DNA of 64,000 nucleotides from Lichenostomus cassidix (GCA_008360975.2 CM039211.1:9322713-9386712), one strand, 5' to 3'; counted from the stretch's first letter, positions 50,865-63,697 are shown. Translations and numbers: made by a program. Notes: generated from the sequence alone by a model not told the origin.

Positions 50865-53800
50865 TCAGATTTTTTGCGGTACATGCAGTCTTATATATTG
50901 ACTGCATTATGCAACCTGGAACAAAAGTTACATTGTCATTCTGCTAACTAGGACTACTAGGAAAGGTTTTTGGGTACAAGTTGTGAAGTGTCTACTAGGT
51001 CTACGCCAAATACATATATTTTCATGGGATTGCATAGATTTGTTCTTGTGTATTTAGTTCTAGTTTGGTGTGAGAGTGAGGAGAGCTGCAAGGATAATAT
51101 ATAAAGCTATGTTGGGGTTTTTATCTTTTGTTTTGTTTTTCTTTGCTTCTCCACTTCCCTTATGATTTTCCCAGAGCAGAAGCAAGGAATTAGCTAATCT
51201 TTTCAGATTTACCAGTTTAGTTTACAGGTGACTAGAGTATGCTAATGAAAAGGGATCATTTTGCATGTTTCCAGCTCACAGAAGCCCATGAATCTGCTAC
51301 TGCAGACACATGAGATGCATCAAACTACAGGGTTAACTCTCGTTGTGTGTGGGAATAAGTATTAAAGTAGGAATAAGTATTAGAGCAATTCATCTTACAT
51401 TTTTATATATCCTTTCATTAAGTAATTTTCTTTGGATGGAAGGAAATATCTTCTGTCTTCAAATACTTGATTTCTGCACGCATTGTCTTCTAGTTGACAT
51501 TTTAGTATTCTGATATCAACAGGCATAGCTTTCTCAGCAAATTACTACTATAGGTACAATCATATCCTAGAAGGAAAATTATGCGCATCTTGCCCTATTT
51601 TTAGTGTAAAAACAGTTGAGAAAAACCTAAAAAATAGATTCCAGTATTTATTTCTTTCTCTATAAAAACAACTTCATATACCTAAAGTGGTTTACTGTAA
51701 ATGTCTTGTCTATATAACTGCAAGAATGTGAGAGAAGTGTCAACTCAGACAAAATTAGTATAATTTGTAATTATGAATCAGCTATAGGAAGATCATTTTA
51801 GTTTAATATTAAGTTTCCATATGCAGTCTGTTACCAAATAAATCTTAAAAACCCCACAAAAAATTTGACATTCATTCTTGCAGGGTTTTTAAGGTGTTTT
51901 AGCAATTTATGCTCGAAGTGCAGTTGAAAACAGCCCAGTCATACATTTACATTGGGAAATTACAGCGACATGAAGGTTATAGGTTGATTCAAAATTGCAT
52001 AGTCTGAAATCATTCCTTTTTCAAATGAAGTATGACTCAGCTTTTGAGTCCAGTAATTTATTACAGGTTTGTATCTGGCTGAGACCACAGGTCAGATCTA
52101 AAAGGTAGTAGGCTAAAATGGGCACAGAAAAGCTAGGTCTGCATTTTCCCTGGTGCACGGAAAATATAACCAGGATGAGCTTAGCATCAACAATTCTAAT
52201 TGTTGTCAAACTTAACTCAGTCACTTTGCTGTGACTGTCAAAGATGCAGAAAACCTGGCATATTCGTTAAGAAATGAAGGCTGTTTCACTGGGGATAAGC
52301 ATAAATGAGACTGGATTTGTGTGTAAAGCAGCTGTAACTGAGGAACGCCATTAGAGTGGACCTGGGTCTAAATGTATTAAGCAAATTTTTATTATTTTCT
52401 ATTTGTTAGCTATATTAGGTGAATCATATATGGAAAATATACAATAGAATGACCTCTGTATTGGTTCTGTGCAATCTTTTGTTATCTTTCTTTACCACCT
52501 TTGACTTAATCCCAGTGCTTCTTGGCAGCAGTGGGCATATTCCAGGATAAAATGCTGGATGATACACTTGTATTCCCTGGGTTGTGCCTGCAGATAAGAT
52601 TTCATGCCAGAATTCAGTTAAAGAGTTTTAGTAGAAGTTCTACCTTCTTCTTTCTCATACTGGAAAACTTTCTGATCTTGTTTTTTATTTCTGGAACAAT
52701 GCTATTCGCATTTTCTGAAGAACTTTGCAACCAGAAGTTCATAGAGTTTTAAGATCACCATTTTGACTGGACAAAGTCATTAGTACCTACATGTTCCTGA
52801 ATCAGGAAATGTAAATTGCAGTCTGGTATCAAATAATCTAAAAGATGCTTTAAAATCAAAAGCTAGACATAGAAAATACTTTACATCTGTTAAGTTGTTT
52901 GAGCTATTTCTGTGAATGGCACCCATTAGAATATAATTTTGTGCCCATTTTCAGTTGTGAGGATGTCAGAATTTAACTGTAGTGGGGAGCATATCATTAG
53001 TCTTGAGCATCTGCCAGACATTAAGATCTTTAGCGGCCAACATTCTTACAGAGCTTTGAAATACAGTCTTTGAGTTCACTAATGATTTGATATCATTTGA
53101 CTGCAGCAGCCTGCAAAGAAAAATGTGTGCAAACATTAAAGTTTGTTTTATGTTAACAAAGCATTCTGAATGAAATACAGACAAATAGGCATCAATGCAA
53201 AGAGGTTTCCCTGTTAACTCTTATTCTCTTTTTCTTTCATATATTATGAGCAAATGGATTTCTGTAGGTTATGTCTGTCTATCTATCTATCTGTCTATCT
53301 AATCTTGTATATTATTCATGTTAATTGACTGGAGGAGACACCATATGGAAAATTACTTGATACATTTTAGTTTTTAAATTATACCAACATGATACATTTT
53401 CTGGTGTCATAGAGGACATGATATCCCAGATGGAGCGACACAAAATTTATATTGAAAGCTCAGCTACTGACACTTTTAGAAGAAAAGCATGCATCAAAAC
53501 TCTGTTTGATAGAGAGTTTGTTCACTTCAGTAGAGGAACTTCTAAGCAGCACTAATCTGAAACATAGTCTATGTCAAACCATTCTCATGGACTGATTTTG
53601 GACTATATGCAGAAACATGCTCTGTACAGTTCTCCCATAAGCAGCAGTCAAAAAGAAAACGAAAAATTAAATGTGAAATGACTCATGTAATAGGAGAAAC
53701 ACCAAGATATTGCTTCTTGCTTTATATTTCATTTTGGGCTATGATAGCTTACCCAAAAGGTCAGGGAACATATCTGGTGTTTTCAGAAAAATAGAAACTA

Positions 53801-54078
53801 ATCTTTCAAAAAGCAATTCTAATTCTGCATGATGTAATTAAGTTGTAGCAACTTAAGGCAATTCTTTGCTGATTTTGAGGGCAAAATATATTTTATCATA
53901 AAGTATTCATTATCTGCAAAGATTAATGAAATTATTGTGCTCAGATATTTTGGTGTCAAGTTAACTATTTCTAAATAATTTTAAAGCATATTTTTTAAAA
54001 AAAGTGTGAATATTATGGCTCCTCTTTAACCTTCAGGTTGCCTTGCATTACACCTCTCTCTTTCTGTGGTTCAAAAGG
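50865..54078. other. AT-rich non-coding stretch, no gene seen
   Basis: No exon or RNA gene supported. Contains the TCTA microsatellite listed separately and a 17-base imperfect direct repeat near 51350-51385. Confidence 0.65.
53273..53302. repeat. (TCTA/TCTG)n microsatellite
   Basis: A tetranucleotide run with TCTG variants at both sides. Potentially polymorphic. Confidence 0.9.
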
Positions 54079-54345
54079 TCATAGAATTATTGAATGGATT
54101 GTGTTGAAATGGACAGCTAAGATCATCTAGGTCCAAGGTCCAACCCTCCTTACCATGGGCAGGAGACTTCCACTAGCCCAGGTTGTGCAATGCCCGATCT
54201 CACCTGGCCTTGAAGACTTAGGTCAGTTACAGCTTCTCTGGGCAACCTGTTACATATGTGCCTCACCATCCTCACAGTAAAAAAGTTCTCTCTAATATCT
54301 AATCTAAGTATCTCCTCTTCCAGTTTACAACTATTTATCCTATTA

Positions 54346-54932
54346 CTATCGGCCCATTAAAAAGTTTTTCTTCCTCTCTTTTATAATCCTACCTGAAGAT
54401 TGAATCCTACCTGAAGATTGAATCCTACCTGAACCACTGAGAAGGTTTTGACCTTCTCTTGACAGGCTGAACATGCCCAACTCTCTCAGGCTGTCTTCAT
54501 ATGAAATGTGTTCCATTCCTCTCACCAACTTCATGCCTCTCCACTAGATCTTCCCTAACATGTCCATATTTTTCTTATGCTGGATAAACCAGAGCTTGAC
54601 AGAGCACCTCAAGTGGGTCTTCATGAGGGCCATGCAGATGGGGCAGAATCCCTTCCTTCCTCTGCTGACCTCGGTATTTTGGATGTAGCCCAGGACACAC
54701 TTGGCTTTCTGGACTGTGAGTGTACATGGACGGCTCATGTCCAACTTTTCATCCGCAAGAAACTCCAAGTCCTTCTCTTCTGGGCTACTTTAAATGTCTT
54801 CTTCTCCCAGTCCGTGCTCATGTCAGGGATTTCCATGACCAAGCCACACGATCTTGCACTTGGACTCGTTGAATTCATGGGATTCACACAGGCTCCCCTC
54901 TCAAGCCTATCCAGATACTCTTTGGATGGCAA
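54346..54932 (-). pseudogene. CR1 ORF2 C-terminal remnant
   Basis: Three minus-strand segments match the end of the CR1 reverse-transcriptase ORF in order: 54932-54735 ('LDRLERGACVNPMNS'), 54768-54544 ('ALMKTHLRCSVKLW') and 54534-54346 ('ISYEDSLRELGMFSL'). The first and second are in different frames, so a frameshift lies at about 54740-54768, and a stop at 54544 separates the second from the third. The catalytic RT core is not included. It is a dead fragment. Confidence 0.85.
54385..54434. repeat. 18-bp tandem repeat, about 2.8 copies
   Basis: Unit 'aatcctacctgaagattg' at 54385-54402 and 54403-54420, with a partial third copy from 54421. The copies are identical where complete. They lie in the 3' part of the CR1, so they arose after or during insertion of this copy. 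Confidence 0.95.
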
Positions 54933-54960
54933 CTCTTCCTTCCTACATCATCTGCTCATA

Positions 54961-57517
54961 AACCTTACACTTTATGTGGAAGTCAGGAAATTGCCCATAG
55001 ATGCACAGTTTAAAAACAAAATAAAAATTTCTCAAGGAGTTTACTATCCAGAATTTTCTGCTTGCATGCTGTAATAACCCAAAGTATTTCATGTGATAAA
55101 TTGTAAAAAAAAAAAAAAAAAGCAGAAGCACTTGTACTATTCAGGTAAAAAAACGGTGCCATCTTGCTCTTACTGTGCACCAATTTTTGCCATGTTATGT
55201 AAAATTTATAAGATAGAAAATTCTACCTGGCAATAAAATTAATGAGAGGATGGACCCCTTTGATCCAAGGAAAAGGGACATAGAACATTCTTACCCCAAC
55301 TAATGATTTAGGGAGAGGTGTCACAGAATCCTTTTTTTTCATTTTGCAAATTGGAAAATCTTTTAACTGTCATAGCAAACTTATTTAGTCAAATGTGTTC
55401 CAGTTATTGCAAAAGTTTTAAGTACTCTTTTTGAGGACTCCTTCATGTGTTTAGAAGTGTAAGAGTAGAGTGCAGAAATCAAAATGAAGCTGACTGAATT
55501 GCTGAGACTTGTTTGAACCTTAACATGGAAAATACAAGTGGGGAAATGCCAAGCCATCTTTCAATCTTCAGTTTCTCTACAACCTCCTACAGTGTCTGGG
55601 CCTTCCTCCTCTTCTCAAATTATTTTCCATAGAATATGCAGATATGTGGTGGTGTATGTACTTCTCATTCTTACTCATCTCCTTCTGACTTGTTTATAAC
55701 CATCCTGAAGTGTAATGCCAAAATCAAGACATACATATCAAGTGAGCCGTTACAACACTCAGTTGCCACAGAACCCAAACATCACACATTTCACATATGT
55801 ACATTTTTGAAGCTTTCATGTTGCATTTTGAAATTAGTTGGGGTTTTTTTTCCATTAAACAATAGCATGGCTGCTCTTATTCAGGCTGTGATGCCCTCTA
55901 ATTTCCAGGTTAGCTTTTGTAGAACTGTGTCCAATTCATCCTAGCTGGTTGCTGTACAATTAATTTCATTATTGCTCATATAATTACAGAACTGTAGTTA
56001 TTTGAGACTATTTTTTAAACTTTTCAAGGTGATTATAAAATTAGTTTATTCTGCAAGTAGTTATATGAAGTATATGAAAAAGTATATATGGTTTATCACC
56101 CATTTTGTAACAAAGAAATTTAAATAGGGCTGGATTGAGAACCTATCCCTAGTGAATCCTTACTCTATTTATTCTTGTACTTTAAAAAACCTAAAAAACT
56201 AAATACTGTAGTTTTTTTTAATCTAGTTTTTCACTTGCCTTACATTGTAATTTATATTTTGTCATCTTAGTTACTAATGAAACCCTTGAACAGCACTAGA
56301 CTTTGCATTGACTGCTGTAGAAACTTTCTTAGTCCCTCTATTTGTATTGAAATTTTAATTTCAGTTACACAGACAATTGTAACTCAGTTCTGTACCGTAC
56401 TCTAGAATATTCTTTCTCATCTTACAGAAAATGATGTGAGAACATAAAAAATTAAGGTTAATAATCTATAATTCATGATCCATTTTAGCATTTTTCTTAA
56501 GATATGCACTATTAATTTAATCTATGCTATAAGTTAAGTATGGTTCAGCAGGACTGCCTTCCTTGTCTTATCAATGAAGAGGGACATTATATCAGGTAGA
56601 AGCCTTGGACAACCTGAGTTAGGTAACTGAACTTAATTTATGAGTGAACATTTTTTTTCCTTTGTTGTTTTCCTTCACTTTTTTTCACTTCATTGTCCTT
56701 TTCCAGCTTCCAGGTTCCTAGCCAGCCTCAAAGGTAATCAGAAGTTGCCACAGGCCTTATTCCACAGAATTTGGGGGGAATTTCATTAGACAAAGGTAGG
56801 TGGAGAACAGTGAAAGTCTTTCTAGTTCTGTTTTCCTTCTTACTGCCGTCTGTCATTGATAATTAATTGTCTGATTAAAGTTAACCTTTCCATTGAAAAC
56901 TGAAACAAAAGAGGGCATTGAACATGTCAGACTTCTCGACATTGTTTGTCATTAGCCTCCAGTTTCTACAGTGGCATGGACTGATTCTTTGCTTGGGTTT
57001 CCCCCTAATCTAATTGTAATACGGTTTGTTCTTGCCCTTTGTGTTCCCTGTTGTATCTCATTTTGAGGCTTGACCTTTTTAATTTTGGGCCTATGTGCTT
57101 CTGGGTTTTTTTTCTGCCTGTCCTTAAACTTTTACCTTTTTTGCTACTCTCTTGATGCTTCCTACTTGAGTGTTAGGACATTGAACAACTTACTGGGGAA
57201 ATTTGCTACACTTTCTGTCTTCTTTTGCCTTAGGAAAATTTACAATTAATACCGAATATAGACTTTTTTTAATACCTGCCAAGCTCTTTTAAGGAATTAC
57301 TTTTTTTTTTCCCTTTTTCCTGTTAGATTCATGTCTCTTGAGATCCTTCCTAGAGGTTCTCCTGTTTTAAGGTCTAATTTTTGTCAGTAAATTTAGACTC
57401 ATTTCTTGCTTTTGAGTTAATAACTGCTGAGAAGAATCACACTTGGAGAAAATCTTCCCTCAGTCTTTTTCTTCACCTTCCTTTTCCTCCAGAGAACACA
57501 TATAAAAACACTGCTGG
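54961..57517. other. AT-rich non-coding stretch, no gene seen
   Basis: Contains an A17 run at 55105-55121. The plus-strand frame at 55636-55944 has no recognisable domain. Nothing else recognised. Confidence 0.65.
55105..55121. repeat. Poly(A) 17 run
   Basis: Seventeen consecutive A. It could be the tail of a plus-strand retroposed sequence, but the roughly 150 bases upstream match nothing I know and then run into the minus-strand CR1. Confidence 0.9.
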
Positions 57518-57783
57518 CCGATTGTATTGGTTTGAAAACAAACCAGTGGGAGATCACAAGTCAAGATTGAAATTAAAAATAAGTGAAATAATACAAGGAA
57601 AAGCACTGACAAAGTCAGATACAACCTAACACCCTGTTAGGGTGGTAGTAGCAGTCCAACTGAAGTAGTCCAGTTGAAGCGGTGATCCTGTGAAGGTCTA
57701 GTCTCCAGCTGAAGATCCAGTGGTAGCTCTCGTCCTCTGGGAACCCAGTAGACAGGCAGTTCTCAGGCAGTTCCAAGGCCAGG

Positions 57784-57789
57784 TTATAT
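57784..57789 (-). promoter_or_regulatory. LTR TATA-like box (minus strand)
   Basis: Reads ATATAA on the minus strand within 'ggatataacctgg', downstream of the duplicated U3 module in the LTR's own orientation. Confidence 0.5.
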
Positions 57790-57876
57790 CCAGGTGGGAA
57801 CACCTGGCTCCTCCCTCCTGGGCAGAGCATCCTACAATGGGATGAGATAAGTCCATGAGTCACACGGTGGGTCCCT

Positions 57877-57988
57877 GATGGCCCATTGCCTGTCATGCGG
57901 GGTGGGTCATTAGCAGCTGGTAACAGCTAACGGATGGCCCATTGCCTGTCATCTGGAGTGGGTCATTAGCAGGTGATAGCAGCTAACG
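57877..57988. repeat. 56-bp tandem duplication inside LTR U3
   Basis: Copies 57877-57932 and 57933-57988 differ at six positions. They abut exactly and lie upstream of the TATA-like box in the minus-strand LTR, the usual place for enhancer repeats. Each copy carries 'gatggcccattgcctgtcat' and 'gggtcattagcag'. Confidence 0.95.
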
Positions 57989-59082
57989 GCCCACAGCTGG
58001 TGGTAATAGAATACTTAAATACATCTATATTGCAACCTAGGACACCGATTCACATGTGTGTTTTCCTACAAATATGTAAATGAGTTTCATTCTTAAAACC
58101 ATTCACTATACTTCTAATCTTTTTCATAGTTATCAGACTTCTATTTTTAAATTAATTAATTAATTTTTCCTCATTTGGTGGGCTGTAGCAGACATTCTAA
58201 AATGTTGTTCTTTGCTTTTATTGTCGCATAGAGACTATTAACACTTATTGTCTATGGCAGTTTGGACCTAGAACAGTTTGCTCTTCCTGAACATAGTTCT
58301 CCACTCCTCACTTACAACCCCCTAAAGAGATAGCTGTTAAGTAAGGAAAATTAAAAGTTCTTACACATACACTTGATGGTCATATTCTTATAGAAGGAAC
58401 ATATTTAAGTGCTGGTCCTTTACTGATTGTGTTACAGTTTATCAGTTTATGATACTGCATCTCAGACGTAAATTATCAACCCAGCGGAGGATGACTGCAG
58501 CTCAATGCACACTTTTGTAATTTTTTTTTCCTTTCTCTAACTTACTGTGCTTCAGTCTTCTCTTACAGCCTTCAGTTTCTAAAAGACTTCATTCAGGTAC
58601 CTATAATAATACAGCTGTTTTCTTCTCTGTCACATTATTTAACTTTTTGACCTTGCTTTCTATGCAAGTAATAATTCCTTTTGAAATAAAAACTAAGTAT
58701 CTGACATTTAAAATCTCTGAAAACATGTCACTGAAATATCTGAAAATTCCATGCTGTTTGTTTGGGATACATGATATAGGAAACACAATAATCAGTTACA
58801 GCACAATAACTATTATGTAATAGATATGTAATTACTGAATAGCAATAATGGTTGTAGTGACTGGATGAAAGCATTCAGAGACTAAAAAATTGACAAATGA
58901 GTTAGCAGTTGTCAGATGGAGACTCTGCAGTACCACTAAGTCCTGAGTAGCTGATATCATTTGAAGTTTAGAACAGTTACTAGTAGGTGTAGTCTCATAA
59001 CACCATGGTAAACTTGACTGAAATCTTTCAAACACAGGAAAATGAAGCAGAATAGCTTGGAAGTTAGCATCATGCAAAAGCT

Positions 59083-59225
59083 TTCCCTGAATTTCCTTCC
59101 CCTAAACTTCCCTTTCCACTTTCCCCTTTTCCTTTTTCCCATTCCCCTTTGCCCTTTGCCCTTTGCCCTTTGCCCTTTGCCCTTTGCCCTTTGCCCTTTC
59201 CCCCTTTCCCCTCTCCCCTTTCCTC
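59083..59225. repeat. Long C/T-rich tract
   Basis: About 140 bases that are mostly C and T on the plus strand, containing the heptamer array at 59145-59200. The open frame across it (59042-59248) only translates the repeat. Confidence 0.85.
59145..59200. repeat. (CCCTTTG)7 heptamer array
   Basis: Seven perfect CCCTTTG units (59145-59193), then one CCCTTTC variant. Perfect units suggest recent expansion or active slippage. Confidence 0.97.
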
Positions 59226-62200
59226 ATCTCAGAAAATTCTTGGAATGAAATTTGCCGACATTCTATTGGATTTAAAGATAAGCAGAAGACTGGATTTTAT
59301 TTCTGTTTAGGTATGTCATGAAATATTAGTAGTCTAATTTACAAGTTCAATTACTCTTTGCAGTAGAATTCCCCCTAAACTGGCACATAAGATTTCAGAT
59401 TTTGAGAACTGGACATTTTGCTCTTCTGTTTTTCATTGGAATCCATAAAATATGGACCCTCAGGAACTGATGATGGGCTACATATGCTTGCACAAACAGT
59501 AGATAGCAGCTCCCTAGAGAAAGTGGAAGCTTACAAACTGGGCATTTGCACCCCATTATTGTTTTCTTGGATTGAAAGAACTGAACATCTATCAGCTTGG
59601 GGAAACTTAACTGTTTCCTCTATGGTCACAACAAGACGCAACCATAATTTAGACATTGGTTCAGTGGTTTACACACATTCCATCAAGAAAAAGACTGGGA
59701 TTTTGATAATAGAATCTCAAGATCAGAAACAGAAATCCCTCTTTAAGCGAAAAACAAAAATTTAAAAAAAAAATTTAGAAGACTCCAATATCTGAAACTG
59801 TTTTGTTATATGCTCTTTTACATCTTATCACATTTTATTAGTTTCTTTAAACACTGCAATAAGACTCAACAGAAGTTTAACAAAGAATCTCAAATAAAAA
59901 CAGACAATAATTTTTGCAGCAGTGTAGTCTTATTAGTTGACACATTTATTTGAACTTGTAATATGCATTTGAAATTATTTTGGACAACTGAAAACACAAG
60001 GAAGTCTCACTTGCTTATAAAAATGTGTTATACACTGAAGCCACTTTAGACACTGCAGGAAGCATTCTTGTCTTGCAATCATTACTATGATACTGAAAGT
60101 CTAAGAAGGCTATTAAGGAGAGAAACTGCTGGGTCCATCATAAAATGAAATTATGATATTATTACAGTCTGTTGCCAATGAATGAAAGAATGCACCAAGA
60201 CAGAAGGAGTCTTTTAGTGCCTTTGTAACTGGAAATGCAAAATAGATTGTTTTGCAATGGCTTTTTTTATTTTCCCAAATGAATGAACATATTCCTTCAC
60301 CCTGGAAAATCAAGTGAGTTTTAGATTTTGCATCAATTTCTGAATAACAAATGCAGAAAAGCTGCATTTCCTTTTGTGAATCTTCTATGAACATCGAGCA
60401 CTATATTCTGAATTTCTGAATTCCTTGCTAATTTTCATCATAAAACTGTTTAACTTATATGTAATTAAGAGCACACAAGAGCATAATTGGCAAAATTACT
60501 GTTTTATTTTTTTTTTAATTTCAGACCTGTTGCTAAAATATTTCATAGTTAACTACTTTTTTAACATCCCCAGGTAAATTTCTTTAGTGATTCAAACAGG
60601 AGAAGGAATGTAGCATTGTAATTACATAACATGCACAAATATACAGATCAATATGTCAGATTATGTTGGATCAAAAATTTGCATGTGTAGTCAAACCTCC
60701 TAAGTACTAGAAACTTCACAGCAGAAATGAGTTTATTAGAGTAGAAAGCCATAAAATGAATTAAATTTTTTTCCAGTGGCTCATGATTTACTTAAACCCT
60801 GAGGTTGATTAGACCTCACTCTTTTTTTTAAAAAAGTGTACCTAAAATAAATGTAGATTTATTTTGTCATTAACAAATCTATAGATGTTTAACCTACTGA
60901 ATCCTACTGAGTTGCTTTCCTAGGTGATATATTTTGTTGGGAGTGGCACACATGTGAAATAGTGCATTGTGAACTATTTTAATCATACTGATACAATTTC
61001 CTAGCCCTTAAAATATTATATATATCACACAAAGCAATATTTTGGATATCTTTAGGAGGAAAAAACCAAAAGGATAAAAGAAACAATTATTCTATGAAAT
61101 TTCATTCAGAGTAAGAAAGTGCCTTAGGAACTTTTCCACACAGATTATATATTATAATCATATTAATATAATTGTACTGTGTTAGTTACCCTGAAACAGC
61201 TTCTCATCAAGGCATCCTTATATTGAAATAAAAACACCTTTTTCAAGTTACAGAAAAGGTACCTTCTACTGGACAAATAGTTGTGCATTTATCCTGGCCA
61301 AGCTCCTAATTTTTACTTACATCTTAGTTATAAATGTTAATAGGACAAAATTTATGATATTAAATATTGATGATATTAAATATTTTGTAGGTCTTTATGG
61401 CAGTACTTCCTACTATATTTTAAAAATCCCAAGCGTGATCTGAAAGATTGAATGTGAAGCACCTACAGATGTGAAAACAAATAGCTGATCATATCTGACC
61501 CAATCTACCTGTTCTTGTTAAAGGACAGAGAAGTCAGAGAAAGACTTTTTCTGAGCATACATAAGTTTCAAAGGATTTCTTTCCTACGTTATATATTTAA
61601 ATTTGGGTATTTTGCATGGTGAAATAGGTCAGTATGCAAAAATAATATATTTTGCAACGGAAGTTATGGTTCTTGTAAGGAAAGTGGGACACTGTCAGAA
61701 TTCAAATCCTGAATGACACATGGAACAGAGTGAGAAAATTTGATGTGGCAGGGGTTTTATGTATGCTTCAAAATAATGAAAAACACTTATTGGGAAAATG
61801 TCATGTACTTACAGCTTGCTCTTCATACTGAATCTAATCTTATTTGTACAAGTATGTGAAAAAATCCACTAACAATACAGATCATCTTCTCTACTGTTAA
61901 GCTGTGGTACTAATCTCTGCAAACTCAAGGTTGATATGGAAAGGCAGAATGGCTTTAGTTACAAGTATACAAAAATAAATGGCTAAATGACCAAGTGAGT
62001 ATGGAGCTTTTTCTATTATTTTAATATTGCAGTGGATGAACAGCACTAATAAGGATGAAATATATAATGGGGTCAGTGAATGTTGAACAAATAAGTCCTG
62101 AGTTTCAAATATTCAATTTTACCTTCATTATTGTTTCAATGTTTTCAAAACCAAAAATATTGTGACTTTCTATCTTATGTTTCTATGCATTGAAGAAGAT

Positions 62201-63209
62201 TGTTTACACTATCACTGTTCATTAGAGGAAAATAAATTGAGTTCTCATTTCATTTGTTGTCACAGGGACTATTTCCCTAAGAAAAGAAGGGAGAAAAAAT
62301 ACTCCAAAATCTTTATTGATTATTGGTTCCCTGAGAAAAGAAATTAGGGAAAATTAAAATGCAGAATTAAAGCACAAATCTTTTGCATAAGGATGAGAAT
62401 CTTTGTTTAACATAAAAATAGTTGTACTCTCAGATAGCTTTTATATTCTTAAACATGTAGGGTTTAAAAAAAATACTCTGCATCTCAGTCAACAGAATCT
62501 GAAATTCATCACTGAGCAAATGGTGAAAAAGTTCAGAAATTATTCTGAGTATGATGACCTTGGCTGTTTTCGGAGGTATGTTAACTGTCAGCAAAAAGTC
62601 CTTAATAGGATAATAGCTCTAGGACAGCGTTAATGAGTAATTTAAAGACATTACCTTATATTTGAAATAACAAGCTTTTAAAATTTTATTTGTATTTTAC
62701 TCATACAGTTCTAATTATTTGTCCTCAAATGAAAGAAATCCCAGAGGAAATGTGGTGTGTTTTCCTTCTTAGAAAGAGAAGACAAAAGAAGCACAAATAG
62801 ACCTGTGTCTTATTTCATTCAGCTTGTTTTTAATTAAAAAAGAAAGATGTAAGGATCAAGTACAACATGCAAAACCAGAACAAAGTCAAAGGCAGGACTA
62901 GTACTTTGATTTTACTGCACAGAATAGGATGGGAACTTTATAGATATGCATATCTTGAAGGCAGCAAATAGTTGTCAGAAATGATTTTCAGTGAGAGACA
63001 AAAAAGATTGTGAAGCCTGCTCCGCAGAAGTAGTGGAATGTAGCAATTACCACAATTAGATAAATTAGCAGAGCCTAGTAATAAAATAGTAAACACAACT
63101 GGAAGAAGCCATTTTTTACTTAGTCCACCAGTTGCAAGCAATGCACATGGCTCACCTCAAAATACTACAGATGAAGAGCTGTTCTAGAACTGCCCCTGAA
63201 ATACCTGAA

Positions 63210-63697
63210 ATCATATAATCTTGTAATATCCTGAGCTGGAAAGAACACACAAGGATCATTTATTCCAACTCCTGGCCCTCCACTGGATACTCCAAGAATC
63301 CCACCATGTACCTGAGACCATTGTCCAAAACTTCTTGCGCTCTGTCAGGCTGGTGCTGTGAGCACTGCCCTGGGGAGCCTGTTCCAGTGCCCAACCACCC
63401 TCTGGGTAGAAAAATTTTTCCTGATATCCAGCCTAAACCTCCTCTGGCACAGCTTCATGCAGTGCCGTTGGGTGCAATTGTTGCTCACCAGAGAGAAGAG
63501 GTTGGTGCTTGTCCCTTGTGAATAGTTACAGCTTCATAATGTTGGTGATTATCCAGCCCTCTAATTTGTTGAGGTCTTTCTCTGCAGGGCCTCTTTACCT
63601 TTGAGGGACTCAACAGCTCCTCCCAATCTAGTATCATCAGCAAACATCATACTTTCAACTCCTGTGTCTAAATCATTTATGAAGATCTTGAAGAACA
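63210..63697 (-). mobile_element. CR1 LINE, minus strand, with large internal deletion
   Basis: The 3' terminus is at the left (63210, 'aatcatataatcttg'). 63210 to about 63524 is the 3' part of a CR1 (plus-strand blocks 'caactcctggccctccac', 'gggagcctgttccagtgccc', 'ctgatatccagcctaaacc', 'accagagagaagaggttgg'). From about 63527 the sequence jumps upstream in the element to the RT region ('ttggtgattatccagccctc' onward), so several hundred bases between the RT core and the 3' part are missing. The 5' side is truncated near 63697. Confidence 0.92.
63561..63697 (-). pseudogene. CR1 reverse-transcriptase fragment with FADD motif
   Basis: On the minus strand the frame reads 'FFKIFINDLDTGVES', then FADD (codons at 63633-63644), then 'LGGAVESLKGKEALQRK'. 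In CR1 the F-A-D-D block is the RT active-site motif, with its two catalytic aspartates. It is preceded here by non-CR1 sequence and ends in a stop at 63561, just before the internal deletion joint. It is a fragment and cannot be functional. Confidence 0.85.

Larger units (their letters stand above)
54079..54960 (-). mobile_element. CR1 LINE, 5'-truncated, minus strand
   Basis: The 3' terminus is at the left ('tcatagaattattgaatgg' at 54079). Reading right to left are the C-terminal part of ORF2, then the 3' untranslated part ('ctcaccatcctcacagtaaa' and neighbouring blocks on the plus strand). It is about 880 bp, contiguous except for an 18-bp tandem triplication (54385-54434), and has no visible target duplication, as is usual for CR1. 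The 165-codon plus-strand frame at 54577-55074 is an antisense artefact. Confidence 0.93.
57523..58044 (-). mobile_element. Solo LTR, passerine ERVL-type, with duplicated U3 module
   Basis: A 522-bp element from 'tgtattggtttg' to 'aacctaggaca', with a perfect 5-bp target duplication, ccgat, at 57518-57522 and 58045-58049. On the minus strand it starts TGTCCTAGG, has U3 blocks including 'atgacccac' and 'atgacaggcaatgggcc', a 'ggatataacctgg' TATA region (about 57784), and ends in an A/T-rich U5 with 'caaaccaataca'. This is the layout of a passerine ERVL-type LTR I recall. The 93-codon minus-strand frame inside it is not a gene. No internal sequence remains. Confidence 0.88.
58050..63209. other. 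AT-rich non-coding stretch, no gene seen
   Basis: Besides the heptamer array and its pyrimidine tract, listed separately, I see only AT-rich sequence. Plus-strand frames such as 59418-59765 (115 codons) lack recognisable domains. There is a short AATT run near 58150-58170. Confidence 0.65.

Noticed and set aside
54577..55074. 165-codon plus-strand frame
   Set aside because: Antisense to the minus-strand CR1, whose ORF2 remnants read on the other strand.
59145..59200. CRISPR-like array
   Set aside because: It is a pure heptamer tandem repeat without spacers, in vertebrate DNA.
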